DNA of 36,507 nt, from contig JAAYIG010000016.1 of assembly GCA_012523595.1 (NCBI GenBank), positions 1 through 36,507 on the forward strand. Reading direction: 5' to 3'. The translations under genes were made by a program, and so were the position numbers. The DNA comes from Fibrobacter sp. (GTDB lineage Bacteria; Fibrobacterota; Chitinivibrionia; Chitinivibrionales; Chitinispirillaceae). Within the stretch, counting starts at the first letter, position 1, and each line of letters starts with the position of its first letter. A model generated the notes under the pieces. It searched no databases, had not been told where the DNA came from, and saw only the letters and a list, made by a program, of their open reading frames with translations. Below, in pieces: positions 1 to 8,718 of the stretch.

Positions 1-1
1 A

Positions 2-1402
2 TCATTAGCACGCAAGGGTAAAGGACTTACCAGTTTGAGTAAAGGGTATTTTTCATTAGGACTGCTTGTTCAAATTATCAAGATACTCCGCAATAACAAC
101 CCGTCCATCGTTCAGACCCTGATGTCCAGGAACGAGGCGAATATACGGGAACTGCAGCAAAGGATCGCAAACCTGTCCGGCGATAAGCTGTTTGCTCTCA
201 CCAAAGAAGAACTGAAGAAATTAAAAAAAGCTATGTATGATCCGCAAAGCATGGGAGCAATTTACGCCGGGACTTTGGCGTACGGCTGGATCAATAAAAA
301 AATGGAAAAGTGGCTGGGTGAAAAAAACGCAGCAGATTCACTTTCCAAATCGGCTGCCAACAATGTTACTTCCGAAATGGGGCTGGAACTGCTGGATGTA
401 GCGGATGTTGTTCGGCAATCTCAGGAGGTGATGGAGTATTTTAAGCATGCCAGAGATCAAACCTTTTTTGAGGATCTATCCAAACTGAAAGGTGGCAACG
501 CTGTCAGTAAATCCATACAGGGATTCTTAAAAAAATATGGTATGCGTTGCCCCGGTGAGATCGATATCACAAGGCCCCGTTTCAGCGAACAACCGACTGC
601 CCTCATTCCCACGATTCTCAGCAACATCAAAAACTTTAAGCCGGGTGCCCATGGCGCCAGAACCAAACAGGGACAATTGGAAGTAAAGCAGAAGGAACAT
701 GATCTTCTGAGCCGTTTGGAACAATTGCCCGGTGGAAAACAAAAAGCCAGGAAGGCCAGGAAAAAGATCAGCATTTTGCGCAATTTTATCGGCTACCGGG
801 AATACCCGAAATATATCATGATCGGGTATTACTGGGTAATCAAACAGGCTTTGCTCAGGGAGTCTGAAAACCTTGTACAAAAAGGAGTAGTCTGCAATAA
901 GGAAGATATTTACTATTTGTCTTTTGAAGAATTCAGGGAGGCCGTTCGTACCAACCGGGTGGATTACAATATCATCGCGAAGCGGAAAGAGGAATACGAA
1001 ACCTATACAAAATTGACACCTCCGCGTATCATAACCTCCGAAGGCGAGGTATTTTCCGGTGGATACGACACCGGCAATATCCCTAAAGGTGCTTTGGCAG
1101 GCATACCCGCTTCTTCTGGAACCATTGAGGGGCGCGCACGAGTCGTTTTGAGAATTGAGGACGCCACTTTAGAGGAAGGTGATATTTTGGTCACAACATT
1201 TACCGACCCAAGCTGGACACCAGTATTTGTGTCTATCAATGGTTTGGTGACGGAAGTGGGTGGAATGATGACACACGGTTCAGTAATTGCCAGAGAATAC
1301 GGTTTGCCTGCGGTTGTAGGCGTGGAAAACGCCACAAGGCTGATTAGAGATGGGCAAAGAATTCGTGTAAATGGTTCGGAAGGGTATGTAGAAATATTAT
1401 AA
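2..1402 (+). CDS. PEP-utilising phosphotransferase, C-terminal part (rifampicin phosphotransferase/PEP synthase-like)
   Basis: The reading frame is open to the left edge, so the gene is truncated at its 5' end; the TTG at 35 is only the first possible start inside the window. The last ~85 residues form a PEP-utilising mobile (swivelling phosphohistidine) domain with GGMMTHGSVIAREYG and the His codon at 1274-1276, the residue that carries phosphate between active sites in this family. Upstream, YREYPKY (near 793-813) and the helical stretch after it resemble the central domain of rifampicin phosphotransferases and PEP synthase paralogues. Full-length members are about 850-900 aa, so the ATP-grasp domain should lie outside the window. 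Family assignment is firm; the substrate (antibiotic, pyruvate or other) cannot be decided from this half. It converges with the GH51 gene. Confidence 0.8.
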   Translation, partial: SLARKGKGLTSLSKGYFSLGLLVQIIKILRNNNPSIVQTLMSRNEANIRELQQRIANLSGDKLFALTKEELKKLKKAMYDPQSMGAIYAGTLAYGWINKKMEKWLGEKNAADSLSKSAANNVTSEMGLELLDVADVVRQSQEVMEYFKHARDQTFFEDLSKLKGGNAVSKSIQGFLKKYGMRCPGEIDITRPRFSEQPTALIPTILSNIKNFKPGAHGARTKQGQLEVKQKEHDLLSRLEQLPGGKQKARKARKKISILRNFIGYREYPKYIMIGYYWVIKQALLRESENLVQKGVVCNKEDIYYLSFEEFREAVRTNRVDYNIIAKRKEEYETYTKLTPPRIITSEGEVFSGGYDTGNIPKGALAGIPASSGTIEGRARVVLRIEDATLEEGDILVTTFTDPSWTPVFVSINGLVTEVGGMMTHGSVIAREYGLPAVVGVENATRLIRDGQRIRVNGSEGYVEIL

Positions 1403-1507
1403 GGTGCCGAGATGAGAAAATGGGAAAGTATTATCAAAGCAGCATTTTTATAATAATCCAACACAAAACTACATTTATCCTATATACCTTGATCAGGTTT
1501 CAGGTAT

Positions 1508-1545
1508 AAAAAAAAGGCATCGATACCGAAAATGGTACCGATGCC
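1508..1545 (-). terminator. Rho-independent terminator of the GH51 gene
   Basis: Read on the minus strand this is a 12-bp stem (arms 1534-1545 and 1516-1527) with one G-U pair and a 6-nt loop, followed by eight T (1515-1508). It lies 26 bp past the GH51 stop codon. On the plus strand the same stem has an A-C mismatch and no T-run after it, so it mainly serves the minus strand. Confidence 0.85.
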
Positions 1546-1571
1546 TGCCCCATTATTGAAAGCATCTGCAC

Positions 1572-3380
1572 TCAGGGAAGTAAAGATACCATCCTGCTTA
1601 CAGAAACGCCATCAATCTCCGCGCGTAAAATGTACGTCCCGTTACCCATGTTTCTGTTCATTGGCTGCCAGGTCAGTTGATTTCTGCTGCCCTGTCCTGC
1701 AGTTACTGATTTTTCCGCCACAACCTTGCCGTCAATACCAAACAGTTTGAACTTTACAGGAGAATTGGAAACGGTCGTATAGTCAATTGTGATGCTTCCT
1801 GCAGCGGTCGATTTTATTGAAAAATCACGCTCAACAGAGTGTCTGGAAACTGATGGAATCACTCTTGTTGATACCGGTGTCAATGACAGAAGAATTACGC
1901 TCTTTGACGGAACCTGCACTGTGAGTGTCTTTCCGGAAAGAGAGAACTTGTCATTTGAAAGAGGCTGGATATTTACCAGTTCCTGCTTTCCAAAATCATT
2001 GTACGCGGTCACCTCATTGGCTGTTATGATCTCTCCTTTAACCGAGGAAAAAGTTTTGGAACCGTTGAGATTGATCTGAAGATTCCTGGAGTTTGTAAGA
2101 TCACTGTTGCTTACGGTGATATTCACTATACCATTGCTGTCAAGAGATGCCGATGCGGTCAGGTAGGGATAGTTGAAGTTTGTACCATTGACATTCTGTT
2201 TGAAAGACTCTGACTGCAAAGTGATCGGAATTTTCTTTGCGTTTTGATGTACCTTGAACATCTTGAAAGTATAAAAAACCGGAGTCTTTACCATCCTGGT
2301 CTGGTCATTCTTATCGGTCAGGAAAAGCGCCTGAATCACGTTTACCGGCTGCGCCACACATGCCAGGTGTACCCGCTCGCAGTAATTGTTGAAAGAATTG
2401 AGATGAATCGCCGCAATCAGAGCATCCCTTACCGTGCTCTGGGAAAAAGTGTACCCCTGTCCAGGTATCTCCTGATACCATGCTCCCCATTCGTTATACA
2501 TCAACCCGAATTTCTTTTCCGGATCATACTTGTCCATCGCCTGATCAAAAGACTTGATAAAGTCAGGAACTCCATAAGCCAGATTTATGATCTGGTGGTA
2601 TTGAAAAGTTGAATAATTGATACTTGGGCCTGCCAGATTGTCCCAGTCATTGACCAGGTATCTATGCACTGAAAAACCATCCACCTTACCGGGATTCTTG
2701 TCAAAAACTGTTTTCACCCAGCCGGCATCCCAGGTCCCCGCACCGGCTATCCTGACCATCGGCTTTCCCGGTATCTCCGGCACAGCAGCCACAAATTGTG
2801 CGTACTGGTCGGCAAACTGAGTGGCATTCAAGTTTCCACCACAACCCCAGGGCTCATTCCCCATGCTCCAGTATTTCACATGCCACTCCGGATGCTGGGG
2901 GTTGTTATTTACATAGTTAATCCAGTCTGCCATCTCCTGAGGAGTTCCAGTCTTTAAATTAGCACAGATATAGGGCTCAGCACCGATAAGCTGGCAGAGC
3001 TTCATGTACTCATCAGTCCCCATTCCATTTCTGCCATCCCCGCCCGGTCTGCTGCCTACATTTCCAACACCGTCACGCCAGTGGTAATCATCCGCAAAAC
3101 ATCCACCCGGAAACTCCAGATTCGATATTCCACACTCTTTGAATCCCTCGATAATATCATTTCGCATCCCGTCTGTATTGGGAATGGATGAGTTCCTGCC
3201 GACATAGAGGCCGCCATAGATACCGCGCCCCCAGTTCTCCAGAAGCGCTCCGTAAATTGCCCTTCTAATAGTTGATTTTGCATCATCTATAGAAAGACTC
3301 AATGTATTTTGAGCCTCGGTACTTATTAACATTCCGAGAATCAGAACTACCGGGGTAATCTGCTTAAATCTGTTAATCAT
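1572..3380 (-). CDS. Secreted GH51 alpha-L-arabinofuranosidase with C-terminal sorting-type domain
   Basis: 602 aa. A signal peptide covers about residues 1-23 (hydrophobic VVLILGMLIS, then TEAQ). The GH51 (beta/alpha)8 barrel is recognised from the run of family motifs FPGGCFADDYHWRDG (90-104), NGMGTDEYM (118-126), GAEPYI (133-138) and KYWSMGNEPWGCGG (169-182). The acid/base should be E176 in GNE, and the nucleophile E297 in YNEWGAWY. A beta-sandwich follows, and the last ~90 residues (VKFKLFGIDGKVVAEK, GNGTYILRAEIDG, VSRMVSLLP) look like a type A sorting domain of type IX secretion. It should release arabinose from arabinoxylan or arabinan outside the cytoplasm. Many bacterial GH51 enzymes are intracellular, so the signal and sorting domains are noteworthy. 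It is divergent from the TonB-receptor-like gene, with an operator-like inverted repeat at 3487-3506. Confidence 0.92.
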   Translation of the reverse strand: MINRFKQITPVVLILGMLISTEAQNTLSLSIDDAKSTIRRAIYGALLENWGRGIYGGLYVGRNSSIPNTDGMRNDIIEGFKECGISNLEFPGGCFADDYHWRDGVGNVGSRPGGDGRNGMGTDEYMKLCQLIGAEPYICANLKTGTPQEMADWINYVNNNPQHPEWHVKYWSMGNEPWGCGGNLNATQFADQYAQFVAAVPEIPGKPMVRIAGAGTWDAGWVKTVFDKNPGKVDGFSVHRYLVNDWDNLAGPSINYSTFQYHQIINLAYGVPDFIKSFDQAMDKYDPEKKFGLMYNEWGAWYQEIPGQGYTFSQSTVRDALIAAIHLNSFNNYCERVHLACVAQPVNVIQALFLTDKNDQTRMVKTPVFYTFKMFKVHQNAKKIPITLQSESFKQNVNGTNFNYPYLTASASLDSNGIVNITVSNSDLTNSRNLQINLNGSKTFSSVKGEIITANEVTAYNDFGKQELVNIQPLSNDKFSLSGKTLTVQVPSKSVILLSLTPVSTRVIPSVSRHSVERDFSIKSTAAGSITIDYTTVSNSPVKFKLFGIDGKVVAEKSVTAGQGSRNQLTWQPMNRNMGNGTYILRAEIDGVSVSRMVSLLP

Positions 3381-3486
3381 AAGACCGGTTCCTTTTTGAG
3401 GTTATAATAGCCGGATTGTAAAAGTGAGTATCATACTTATAATTTAATAGTTTATTGTCTTTTTTTGATGTTAAGGGAATAAAATC

Positions 3487-3506
3487 TGTTGAACTGTTCT
3501 TCAACA
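3487..3506. promoter_or_regulatory. 20-bp inverted repeat, putative operator (copy 1)
   Basis: TGTTGAACTGTTCTTCAACA is a perfect 7-bp inverted repeat with a 6-bp spacer, in the divergent gap between the GH51 gene and the TonB-receptor-like gene. The edge facing GH51 is 106 bp from its start codon. The same architecture occurs at 18840-18859 and 27725-27744. The rest of the 303-bp gap (3381-3683) is AT-rich, with several possible -10 boxes and no convincing gene. Confidence 0.65.
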
Positions 3507-3683
3507 AATTCCCGGCCTTTTTACCTGAAAGTAAATCAATAAATCAGGTCCTGTGATGAGAAGCGCTGAGCATCTTGAATGCAATAATCGCAGCCCCACT
3601 CTGCCAGTTACGGATAATTTTCCAGATTTTCAGGTTTTCTTGCTTTCAAGAGAAGAAACGGTGTTTATTATAATTATTATATC

Positions 3684-5738
3684 TTGTTTAAACCTGTTCT
3701 CAATGCTTTACCTGGAACCTGGAGATTGTATCAATTGTACCTGAACCTGCTTTCAAGCCTTCTGATCTTCACAGTTTCCCCTGACTCTGTTTCTGCCAAC
3801 CTGGACACTATGGTAGTTACAGACAGCAGATCCGTCAAAAACATATCAACAACCTTTCAGCAGCAGCGATTCGGGCTCAGCGATGACATAAGCAAACTGC
3901 TCTATCTCCAGCCTGGTGTCGACCGGCTTCCTGAAACCGGTTCCGCCAAGCTTGTACGGGGATGCGGTCTTTATGATAACCTGTTCACAATTGCAGGTGT
4001 ACCCATGCTCAATCCGGTTCATTTCGGCCTGCATTCTTTCGCGGACCGCACCGGAACAATCTTCTCATCCATCGAAAATGTAAAGTTTATCACCGATGGA
4101 GCCGGTGAGTATTGTGATGCACCCGGAGGTCTCACTGTTATCGAGCCGTCTATACCCAGACTCCCTGGAGGAAAACTGAATATTCTTGGAAATATCGGGA
4201 TTCTCGATTGGGAAACGCTCCTCTCGGCTCCTTTACGGAATGGGGATGATCTGGTTCAAATCGGGATACGGAAATCAAACGAATTGATGATGCGCTGGAA
4301 GAATTCCGCGTGGGGAAATGGTAACTCTCCCCTTTCACCATTTGTATTCAGTGATTCCGCGAAACTGGGATATTCTCCTCCGGGATCTTTCTACGATATC
4401 TGCCTGACAACTTTACATAAAATTCACAGTTCAAAGCTGAAAAACCATTTCTGGTATGCGCTCGATACTTACAAGGCATCAGGAAACAGGGATGAAAGGA
4501 ACATACACTGGGGACTTTTCTCCAGCACTCTGGAACTTCACAATCACACGCTTCTCCGCGAGATCACCATTGGCGGTTCTTCACAGCAATTTTTCGAGGG
4601 CAAAAAATACGGCCCTGTTATCCCTCTTAAAGAGGTAAAAAGAAACAACCTGATCCTCTCCGGAGAGATGCGCCCATGGGAATGGGAATCGACCGGACTT
4701 GACATCCATTCAAAATTCTCGGTGGAAACGATGAAATGGGATGGGAAACTTACGTTTGACAGTTCACGCTCAATCAACCGGGAAATTTACGAAGATTACA
4801 GATCCGGTGAAACTGAATTCAGAGGGACATTGAGCACCGGTTTAAAGGGTGGAAATCCGCCATTTTATTTCGGTACTGATATTCTATCCTGTATCAACGG
4901 ACCCGGCATCGATATTTTCTTTGACCCGCGGATCTGGTGCAGCTATTCCGGCACATGGTTTCAATACACAGGAAGTATCGGCGCCATGTCATCATTCCCG
5001 GATATCAGAGGCCTTCCCGATTCCAGATACCGTCATGACAAATACATGACATATTCACAATTAAATGATCTGAAATTTTCATTTTTCAAGGGTCTCATCA
5101 ATTTGACTGCCCAGACCCATATCAGATATTCCAGTGAATATCCCGCTTTTTCCGATATTCCCGGAAAAATCATGTGGGACCCTGACTGTGAAACCCGTTT
5201 TATCTCCGCAGGAGCGGGTCTCTTTGCTGAAATCAACAGAAAAAACATCGGGTTCTCTACATTTCAGAATATCGGGAAATCTTACCGTCTTGTCAAAAAC
5301 ACCCGTTACCCGTTCGAATATGACATCCCATGGTCAAATAAATCCGTCCTGCGACTCAGTACCACTTCCGGCAGGGTCAACCTGTTTCTCTACGGGTACT
5401 TTGCAGCCGGATTGCCTTTCAGGGACCTGGAAATGAAAAATGAGGAATTGGTATTTTCAGAAAAAATAAAACGGGTTAAAGCCTATAAACGCCTTGACAG
5501 TAAAATAGAGTTCTTCAATAAAATCGATCACCCTTTTATCGATCACTGTAATCTGTATATCGATTTTCTGAACCTGGCAAATGCCTTCGAAGGGCGGTTG
5601 GGGCCAAAGAACGCATCAAAGTGGTACTGGGAAAATGACAGAGAGTATTACTGGAACGATACATTACAAAGGCAATCGATTCAGGTCGAGAAAGCCACGA
5701 TTGCTTTTGGATTAAAACTTGGATTAAAGCTGTTCTGA
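3684..5738 (+). CDS. TonB-dependent-receptor-like outer membrane protein
   Basis: 684 aa from the TTG at 3684. After a hydrophobic secretion signal (LLSSLLIFTVSPDSVSA) the N-terminal ~130 residues resemble a TonB receptor plug: LLYLQPGVDRLPETG, then LVRGCGLYDNLFTIAGVPML and NPVHFGLHSF. The rest is rich in alternating aromatic/polar beta strands and ends in GLKLGLKLF with a terminal Phe, as in outer-membrane barrels. The start is uncertain: 3684 has no clear ribosome site, whereas the in-frame TTG at 3735 has GGAG 10 bp upstream but gives a signal lacking basic residues. It is shorter than typical SusC proteins (~1000 aa), no SusD-like gene is adjacent, and I see no carboxypeptidase-like extension. 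Divergence from GH51 suggests uptake or binding of the same glycan; the ligand is unknown. Confidence 0.7.
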   Translation: MFKPVLNALPGTWRLYQLYLNLLSSLLIFTVSPDSVSANLDTMVVTDSRSVKNISTTFQQQRFGLSDDISKLLYLQPGVDRLPETGSAKLVRGCGLYDNLFTIAGVPMLNPVHFGLHSFADRTGTIFSSIENVKFITDGAGEYCDAPGGLTVIEPSIPRLPGGKLNILGNIGILDWETLLSAPLRNGDDLVQIGIRKSNELMMRWKNSAWGNGNSPLSPFVFSDSAKLGYSPPGSFYDICLTTLHKIHSSKLKNHFWYALDTYKASGNRDERNIHWGLFSSTLELHNHTLLREITIGGSSQQFFEGKKYGPVIPLKEVKRNNLILSGEMRPWEWESTGLDIHSKFSVETMKWDGKLTFDSSRSINREIYEDYRSGETEFRGTLSTGLKGGNPPFYFGTDILSCINGPGIDIFFDPRIWCSYSGTWFQYTGSIGAMSSFPDIRGLPDSRYRHDKYMTYSQLNDLKFSFFKGLINLTAQTHIRYSSEYPAFSDIPGKIMWDPDCETRFISAGAGLFAEINRKNIGFSTFQNIGKSYRLVKNTRYPFEYDIPWSNKSVLRLSTTSGRVNLFLYGYFAAGLPFRDLEMKNEELVFSEKIKRVKAYKRLDSKIEFFNKIDHPFIDHCNLYIDFLNLANAFEGRLGPKNASKWYWENDREYYWNDTLQRQSIQVEKATIAFGLKLGLKLF

Positions 5739-5761
5739 AACAATCTGACAGATGTACGCAT

Positions 5762-6601
5762 TCAATTGCCGGCACACTCTCCTGTACCATCAAAAGCATC
5801 CATTATCGTAATAAATGCTCCGGGATCTTTTCTCTTTACAAGAGCCTTCAATGACGGAATGCTGGATCTGTTTACCACTGAGTAAAGCACCGGATTCTCG
5901 ACACCAAGGAACCCGCCTTTGCCGTAAAGTAAAGTAACCTGCCACCTTTTCTGTTTTGTAATCTCTTCCAGCAGTTCCTTCCAGTTAGAGGAGATAATCA
6001 TCGCTGCCCGCCTTGCCGACAGCGCACGGAAGATTATATCTGTCACTCTGGCTGAAATAATAATGTAAACGAAGGTGTACAGCACATTTTCCAGAGGAAA
6101 CAGAAGCAGCGATATGGATAATACTATCAGGTTAAGAAAAATGCTTCCGGCCCCCAGTGATATTCCCAAAAGCCTCTGAAGCATTACACAAATTATTTCA
6201 GATCCCCCTGCAGCGCCATAAGATCTCAGCATGATTGCCACACCGGTGCCGGACATTCCACCGGCAAGTATTGCCCCCAGAAGCTTATCGTTTGTGGGCA
6301 TACCAACCTCTGGAATAAAGAGCATTGCCGAATAAATCACCATTCCCCAGGCAGTATAGGCAATAAATCTGAATCCGATAATCCTAAAACCGGCGATAAA
6401 CACCGGAACATTGATCAGGAAATAAATCAGCCCTACAGGAAGTATCTGCCACCGGTTGTAGATTATCAGTGATAACCCGGTCACTCCACTTGACAAAAAC
6501 CCAAACGGAAGCAGTATGGTTTTAACCGCCACTGCACACAGCAGACTTCCTGTTACAAGCAGTAAAGTATTAAAAGCAAAGACTTTTATCTTATTGATCA
6601 C
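5762..6601 (-). CDS. YitT-family (DUF161/DUF2179) membrane protein
   Basis: 279 aa from a GTG start. Five to six hydrophobic helices occupy residues ~8-190, including the family-typical FGFLSSGVTGLSLIIYN (33-49) and a glycine-rich segment LRSYGAAGGSEIICVMLQ. The C-terminal ~85 residues (WQVTLLYGKGGFLG, LYSVVNRSSIPSLKALVKR, DPGAFITIMDA) match a cytoplasmic DUF2179 domain. Transport function is assumed for the family, but no substrate is established. It converges with the TonB-like gene, with only 23 bp between the stop codons. Confidence 0.88.
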   Translation of the reverse strand: MINKIKVFAFNTLLLVTGSLLCAVAVKTILLPFGFLSSGVTGLSLIIYNRWQILPVGLIYFLINVPVFIAGFRIIGFRFIAYTAWGMVIYSAMLFIPEVGMPTNDKLLGAILAGGMSGTGVAIMLRSYGAAGGSEIICVMLQRLLGISLGAGSIFLNLIVLSISLLLFPLENVLYTFVYIIISARVTDIIFRALSARRAAMIISSNWKELLEEITKQKRWQVTLLYGKGGFLGVENPVLYSVVNRSSIPSLKALVKRKDPGAFITIMDAFDGTGECAGN

Positions 6602-6674
6602 AGAGAACCCCGGATTACAGTTGCATTCTAAACCTGAGCAGAGTTTCCGGAAAACAGAAATCTATCAGCACTCA

Positions 6675-7682
6675 TTAGGAGACAGCTTTTTTTTCTCTTT
6701 TTCTCTTTCTCTTTTTCCCTCCGTCCATGAGAAGAAATGCCATGAAATTTTCCTCAAAAGTACGTATCGGTCCTCTGTCTCTTGAAAATCTCCTCGACAT
6801 CGCGTGTCTCCGACGATGGTTGTAGAACCGGTACAACTGAAGCGGATCATCATCTTTGCTGCTTAAACAAAGCGTTTCTTTTCCCAGTATCGTTGCAACC
6901 TCTTTCTGGCTGGTACATGTCTGTTTTGATCTTGACATGTATTCCTTTACAACACAAAGCTCCTCATAGGTAAGGCCAAAGAGGAATTCCTCAAGCGCCG
7001 ATGACTCATCGGGAAACTCACTTGCATGGTATATGTACTCCAGACAGACTTTGTCGGCATTTTTACACAGGCTGATATATTCATGAATCCCCGAAAGAGT
7101 ACCGTAGACCGGGATAGAATTCAGCCTGATCATCCACATGTTTCGAAGCTCAGGGCTGAACGCAATCGACTCGGCAGATATCCGACCCTCCCAGATCTGA
7201 GCCAATGCGGCTGCTGCAAAAGTTTTTGCACTGCTGCGCAATGGACCACTCAACAGATCAAGTAAAACATCTTCAGTCATTATAGAGAGCATCCGGTTCA
7301 TGATAAAAGGAAACGGATCCAGCTCAGGATCTTTAATATCGAGCACTCTGGTAATCTCCTTTATCATATAAAGAAGATTGATTTTACCTATCTCATAGCT
7401 TCTGGTCAGGATTGCTCTTGTCGGCATCACAAAGATACTCTCATCACAATATCTCTCAGATAAAACTGAAACAAGCGTTTCAAGGTTCCGCTCTGAACCT
7501 CCGATACGGTTCGATTCGAGAATAGACGGGTAAAGTGAGAGAGCAATAGCCTGATACTCGAGCGCAGTAAGATTCTTATTCAATTTCTGCTGCAGATCAT
7601 TCTTACCCGCAATAAACAGACGATTTGTCATTTCATTCAGGAGATTTTTTTCCTGAACAGACCAGATTTCCTGCTTTACCAT
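6675..7682 (-). CDS. Unknown cytoplasmic helical protein with a basic tail
   Basis: 335 aa, not recognised. It has a strong ribosome site GGAGGAGG (7696-7689) six bases before the ATG, no signal peptide and no membrane segment. The protein is predicted largely helical. Residues ~235-270 (TYEELCVVKEYMSR, TSQKEVATILGKE) could form a helix-turn-helix-like element, but this is weak. The C-terminus is KKRKRKREKK, encoded by a nearly pure purine tract (pyrimidine on the plus strand, about 6686-6722). It lies 73 bp upstream of the YitT gene on the same strand and may be co-transcribed with it. A DNA- or RNA-associated role is only a guess from charge. Confidence 0.7.
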   Translation of the reverse strand: MVKQEIWSVQEKNLLNEMTNRLFIAGKNDLQQKLNKNLTALEYQAIALSLYPSILESNRIGGSERNLETLVSVLSERYCDESIFVMPTRAILTRSYEIGKINLLYMIKEITRVLDIKDPELDPFPFIMNRMLSIMTEDVLLDLLSGPLRSSAKTFAAAALAQIWEGRISAESIAFSPELRNMWMIRLNSIPVYGTLSGIHEYISLCKNADKVCLEYIYHASEFPDESSALEEFLFGLTYEELCVVKEYMSRSKQTCTSQKEVATILGKETLCLSSKDDDPLQLYRFYNHRRRHAMSRRFSRDRGPIRTFEENFMAFLLMDGGKKRKRKREKKAVS

Positions 7683-7882
7683 TTTTAACCTCCTCCACTT
7701 GCTTCACAGGATACAGTCGTAATTATACCCTCTTTTTATCCGGGGAGTGATATGCGAAATGCGTGCCGGAACATTCAGTCCCTTAAAGCAGCCGCTGTGA
7801 AGCAATTTGACATAGAAGAAGGTTAAAAAAGGTTAATTCTGAGTGAACCGGGTAAACAAAAGTTGATATTTCACACATATTC

Positions 7883-8042
7883 AAAAGGATTTCTTGATTT
7901 TAAATAAGGAAACAGACTTTGAGCCTCAACTGTTTGTTTCCGGTTCAGGTTCGATACCGGAATCATTATTTTTTCGCCGCAATACAATGATGTATCAATA
8001 ACACGAAACTCTATTCTCTATCTAAAATCAAGAAAATCCTTT
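7883..8042. repeat. Long imperfect inverted repeat in the 7683-8061 gene-free gap
   Basis: The arms 7883-7902 and 8023-8042 are inverted copies (AAAGGATTT(T)CTTGATTTTA) differing by one T, and bracket 120 bp. Inside are nested repeats: 7908-7917 pairs with 7932-7941 at 9 of 10 positions, and CCGGT (7940-7944) pairs with ACCGG (7956-7960). I see no ORF. It could be a large structured RNA end, a terminator of the SRPBCC gene, or a small MITE-like element; no target-site duplication was established. The remainder of the gap holds the ribosome site of the 6675-7682 gene and a short direct repeat AAGGTTAA near 7820-7835. Confidence 0.5.
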
Positions 8043-8061
8043 AATCAGAAAAACAATACCG

Positions 8062-8514
8062 TTAATCAGTTGTCGAGACTTCCTCCAGCTTCTTCAATGC
8101 CTCGGGCCAGATTTTGCTGAATATCCCGACATAATTATCATCCGTATCCACATCCACTTCGAACTTTGTTCCCCCGTTTACCCCTTTAAAGGTATAGTTC
8201 TCGTGGGCGGATTCCCATCTTTTAGCCTCATTACTTGTCCTGTCCTCTACTCCCCCTGATATTATACCAAGGTGCTTTATCGAGATGAAATCGTACTTTC
8301 TGGCATCCTCTATTTCCGAAAGCATCCCCTCTTTTTCCCCCTTTTCATTGGTTGCCAGAAAGCGGATACGATCTCCCTTTTCCCATCCACCTTCAAAATA
8401 GGAGCCCTCATGAAAAGCACTTGTCCACTCCCGGTATTTCCTTTCATCTACAATGGCATCCCAGACCTTCTCAGGCGGCGCCTGTATTATCCGTTCGAAA
8501 TGCAGTCTCCGCAT
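8062..8514 (-). CDS. SRPBCC/AHSA1-like ligand-binding domain protein
   Basis: 150 aa. The start is fixed at 8514 by GGAGGT (8524-8519) four bases before the ATG; two upstream in-frame starts lack such a site. RIIQAPPEKVWDAIVDERKYREW is the canonical N-terminal strand-helix of the SRPBCC (START-like) fold. It is followed by GDRIRFLATNEKGEKEGMLS, a segment YDFISIKHLG, and the C-terminal helix PEALKKLEEV. The fold binds hydrophobic ligands in an internal cavity; no ligand can be named. It is divergently oriented to the sigma-54 island, whose first palindrome (8589-8604) lies 74 bp upstream of this start, so shared regulation is possible. Confidence 0.85.
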   Translation of the reverse strand: MRRLHFERIIQAPPEKVWDAIVDERKYREWTSAFHEGSYFEGGWEKGDRIRFLATNEKGEKEGMLSEIEDARKYDFISIKHLGIISGGVEDRTSNEAKRWESAHENYTFKGVNGGTKFEVDVDTDDNYVGIFSKIWPEALKKLEEVSTTD

Positions 8515-8588
8515 GCTTACCTCCATGTTTAGATAGACATCTTTTATAACCCTCAAATAGATTACGGATAAAGGATGTCCGGTAATTC

Positions 8589-8604
8589 ATCAACATTTGT
8601 TGAT
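8589..8604. promoter_or_regulatory. Palindrome ATCAACA-N2-TGTTGAT, putative enhancer site 1
   Basis: ATCAACATTTGTTGAT has 7-bp arms around TT. Its centre is about 85 bp upstream of the start site predicted from the -24/-12 element at 8656-8671. That is a normal distance for an NtrC-class activator site, and such an activator is encoded at 11203-12618. Related copies lie at 9109-9134 and 9178-9193. Confidence 0.65.
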
Positions 8605-8655
8605 ATTCCATTTTTTCTACCTTTGTAACAGATTGAATTTATGGCAGTTACGGTT

Positions 8656-8671
8656 CGGCACGACTTTTGCA
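8656..8671 (+). promoter_or_regulatory. Sigma-54 (-24/-12) promoter of the Rnk-like gene
   Basis: CGGCACGACTTTTGCA matches the consensus TGGCACG-N4-TTGCW at all fixed positions but the first. GG (8657-8658) and GC (8669-8670) are separated by exactly 10 bp. The start site would be near 8682, which leaves a ~37-nt leader before the ATG at 8719 and excludes the earlier in-frame ATG at 8641. Confidence 0.75.
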
Positions 8672-8718
8672 ATACCTTTGGAAATCATTTTTTTACCAAC
8701 CTATGGAGGAATATTTAC

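Noticed and set aside
1003-1464. Long minus-strand frame opposite the PEP-utilising enzyme
   Set aside because: The plus-strand frame encodes a recognisable phosphohistidine domain; the opposite frame is a shadow.
3553-3744. Plus-strand 63-aa ORF before the TonB-receptor-like gene
   Set aside because: It overlaps that gene's start and lies largely in the divergent promoter gap; composition is unlike a protein, and no ribosome site was seen.
7940-7960. GGTTCGATACC resembling a tRNA T-arm
   Set aside because: No anticodon or D arm and no acceptor pairing at the right distance; it is explained by the nested inverted repeats.
8515-8556. Upstream starts of the SRPBCC gene
   Set aside because: They would place GGAGGT inside the coding sequence; the ATG at 8514 has ideal spacing, and the family begins right at this point.
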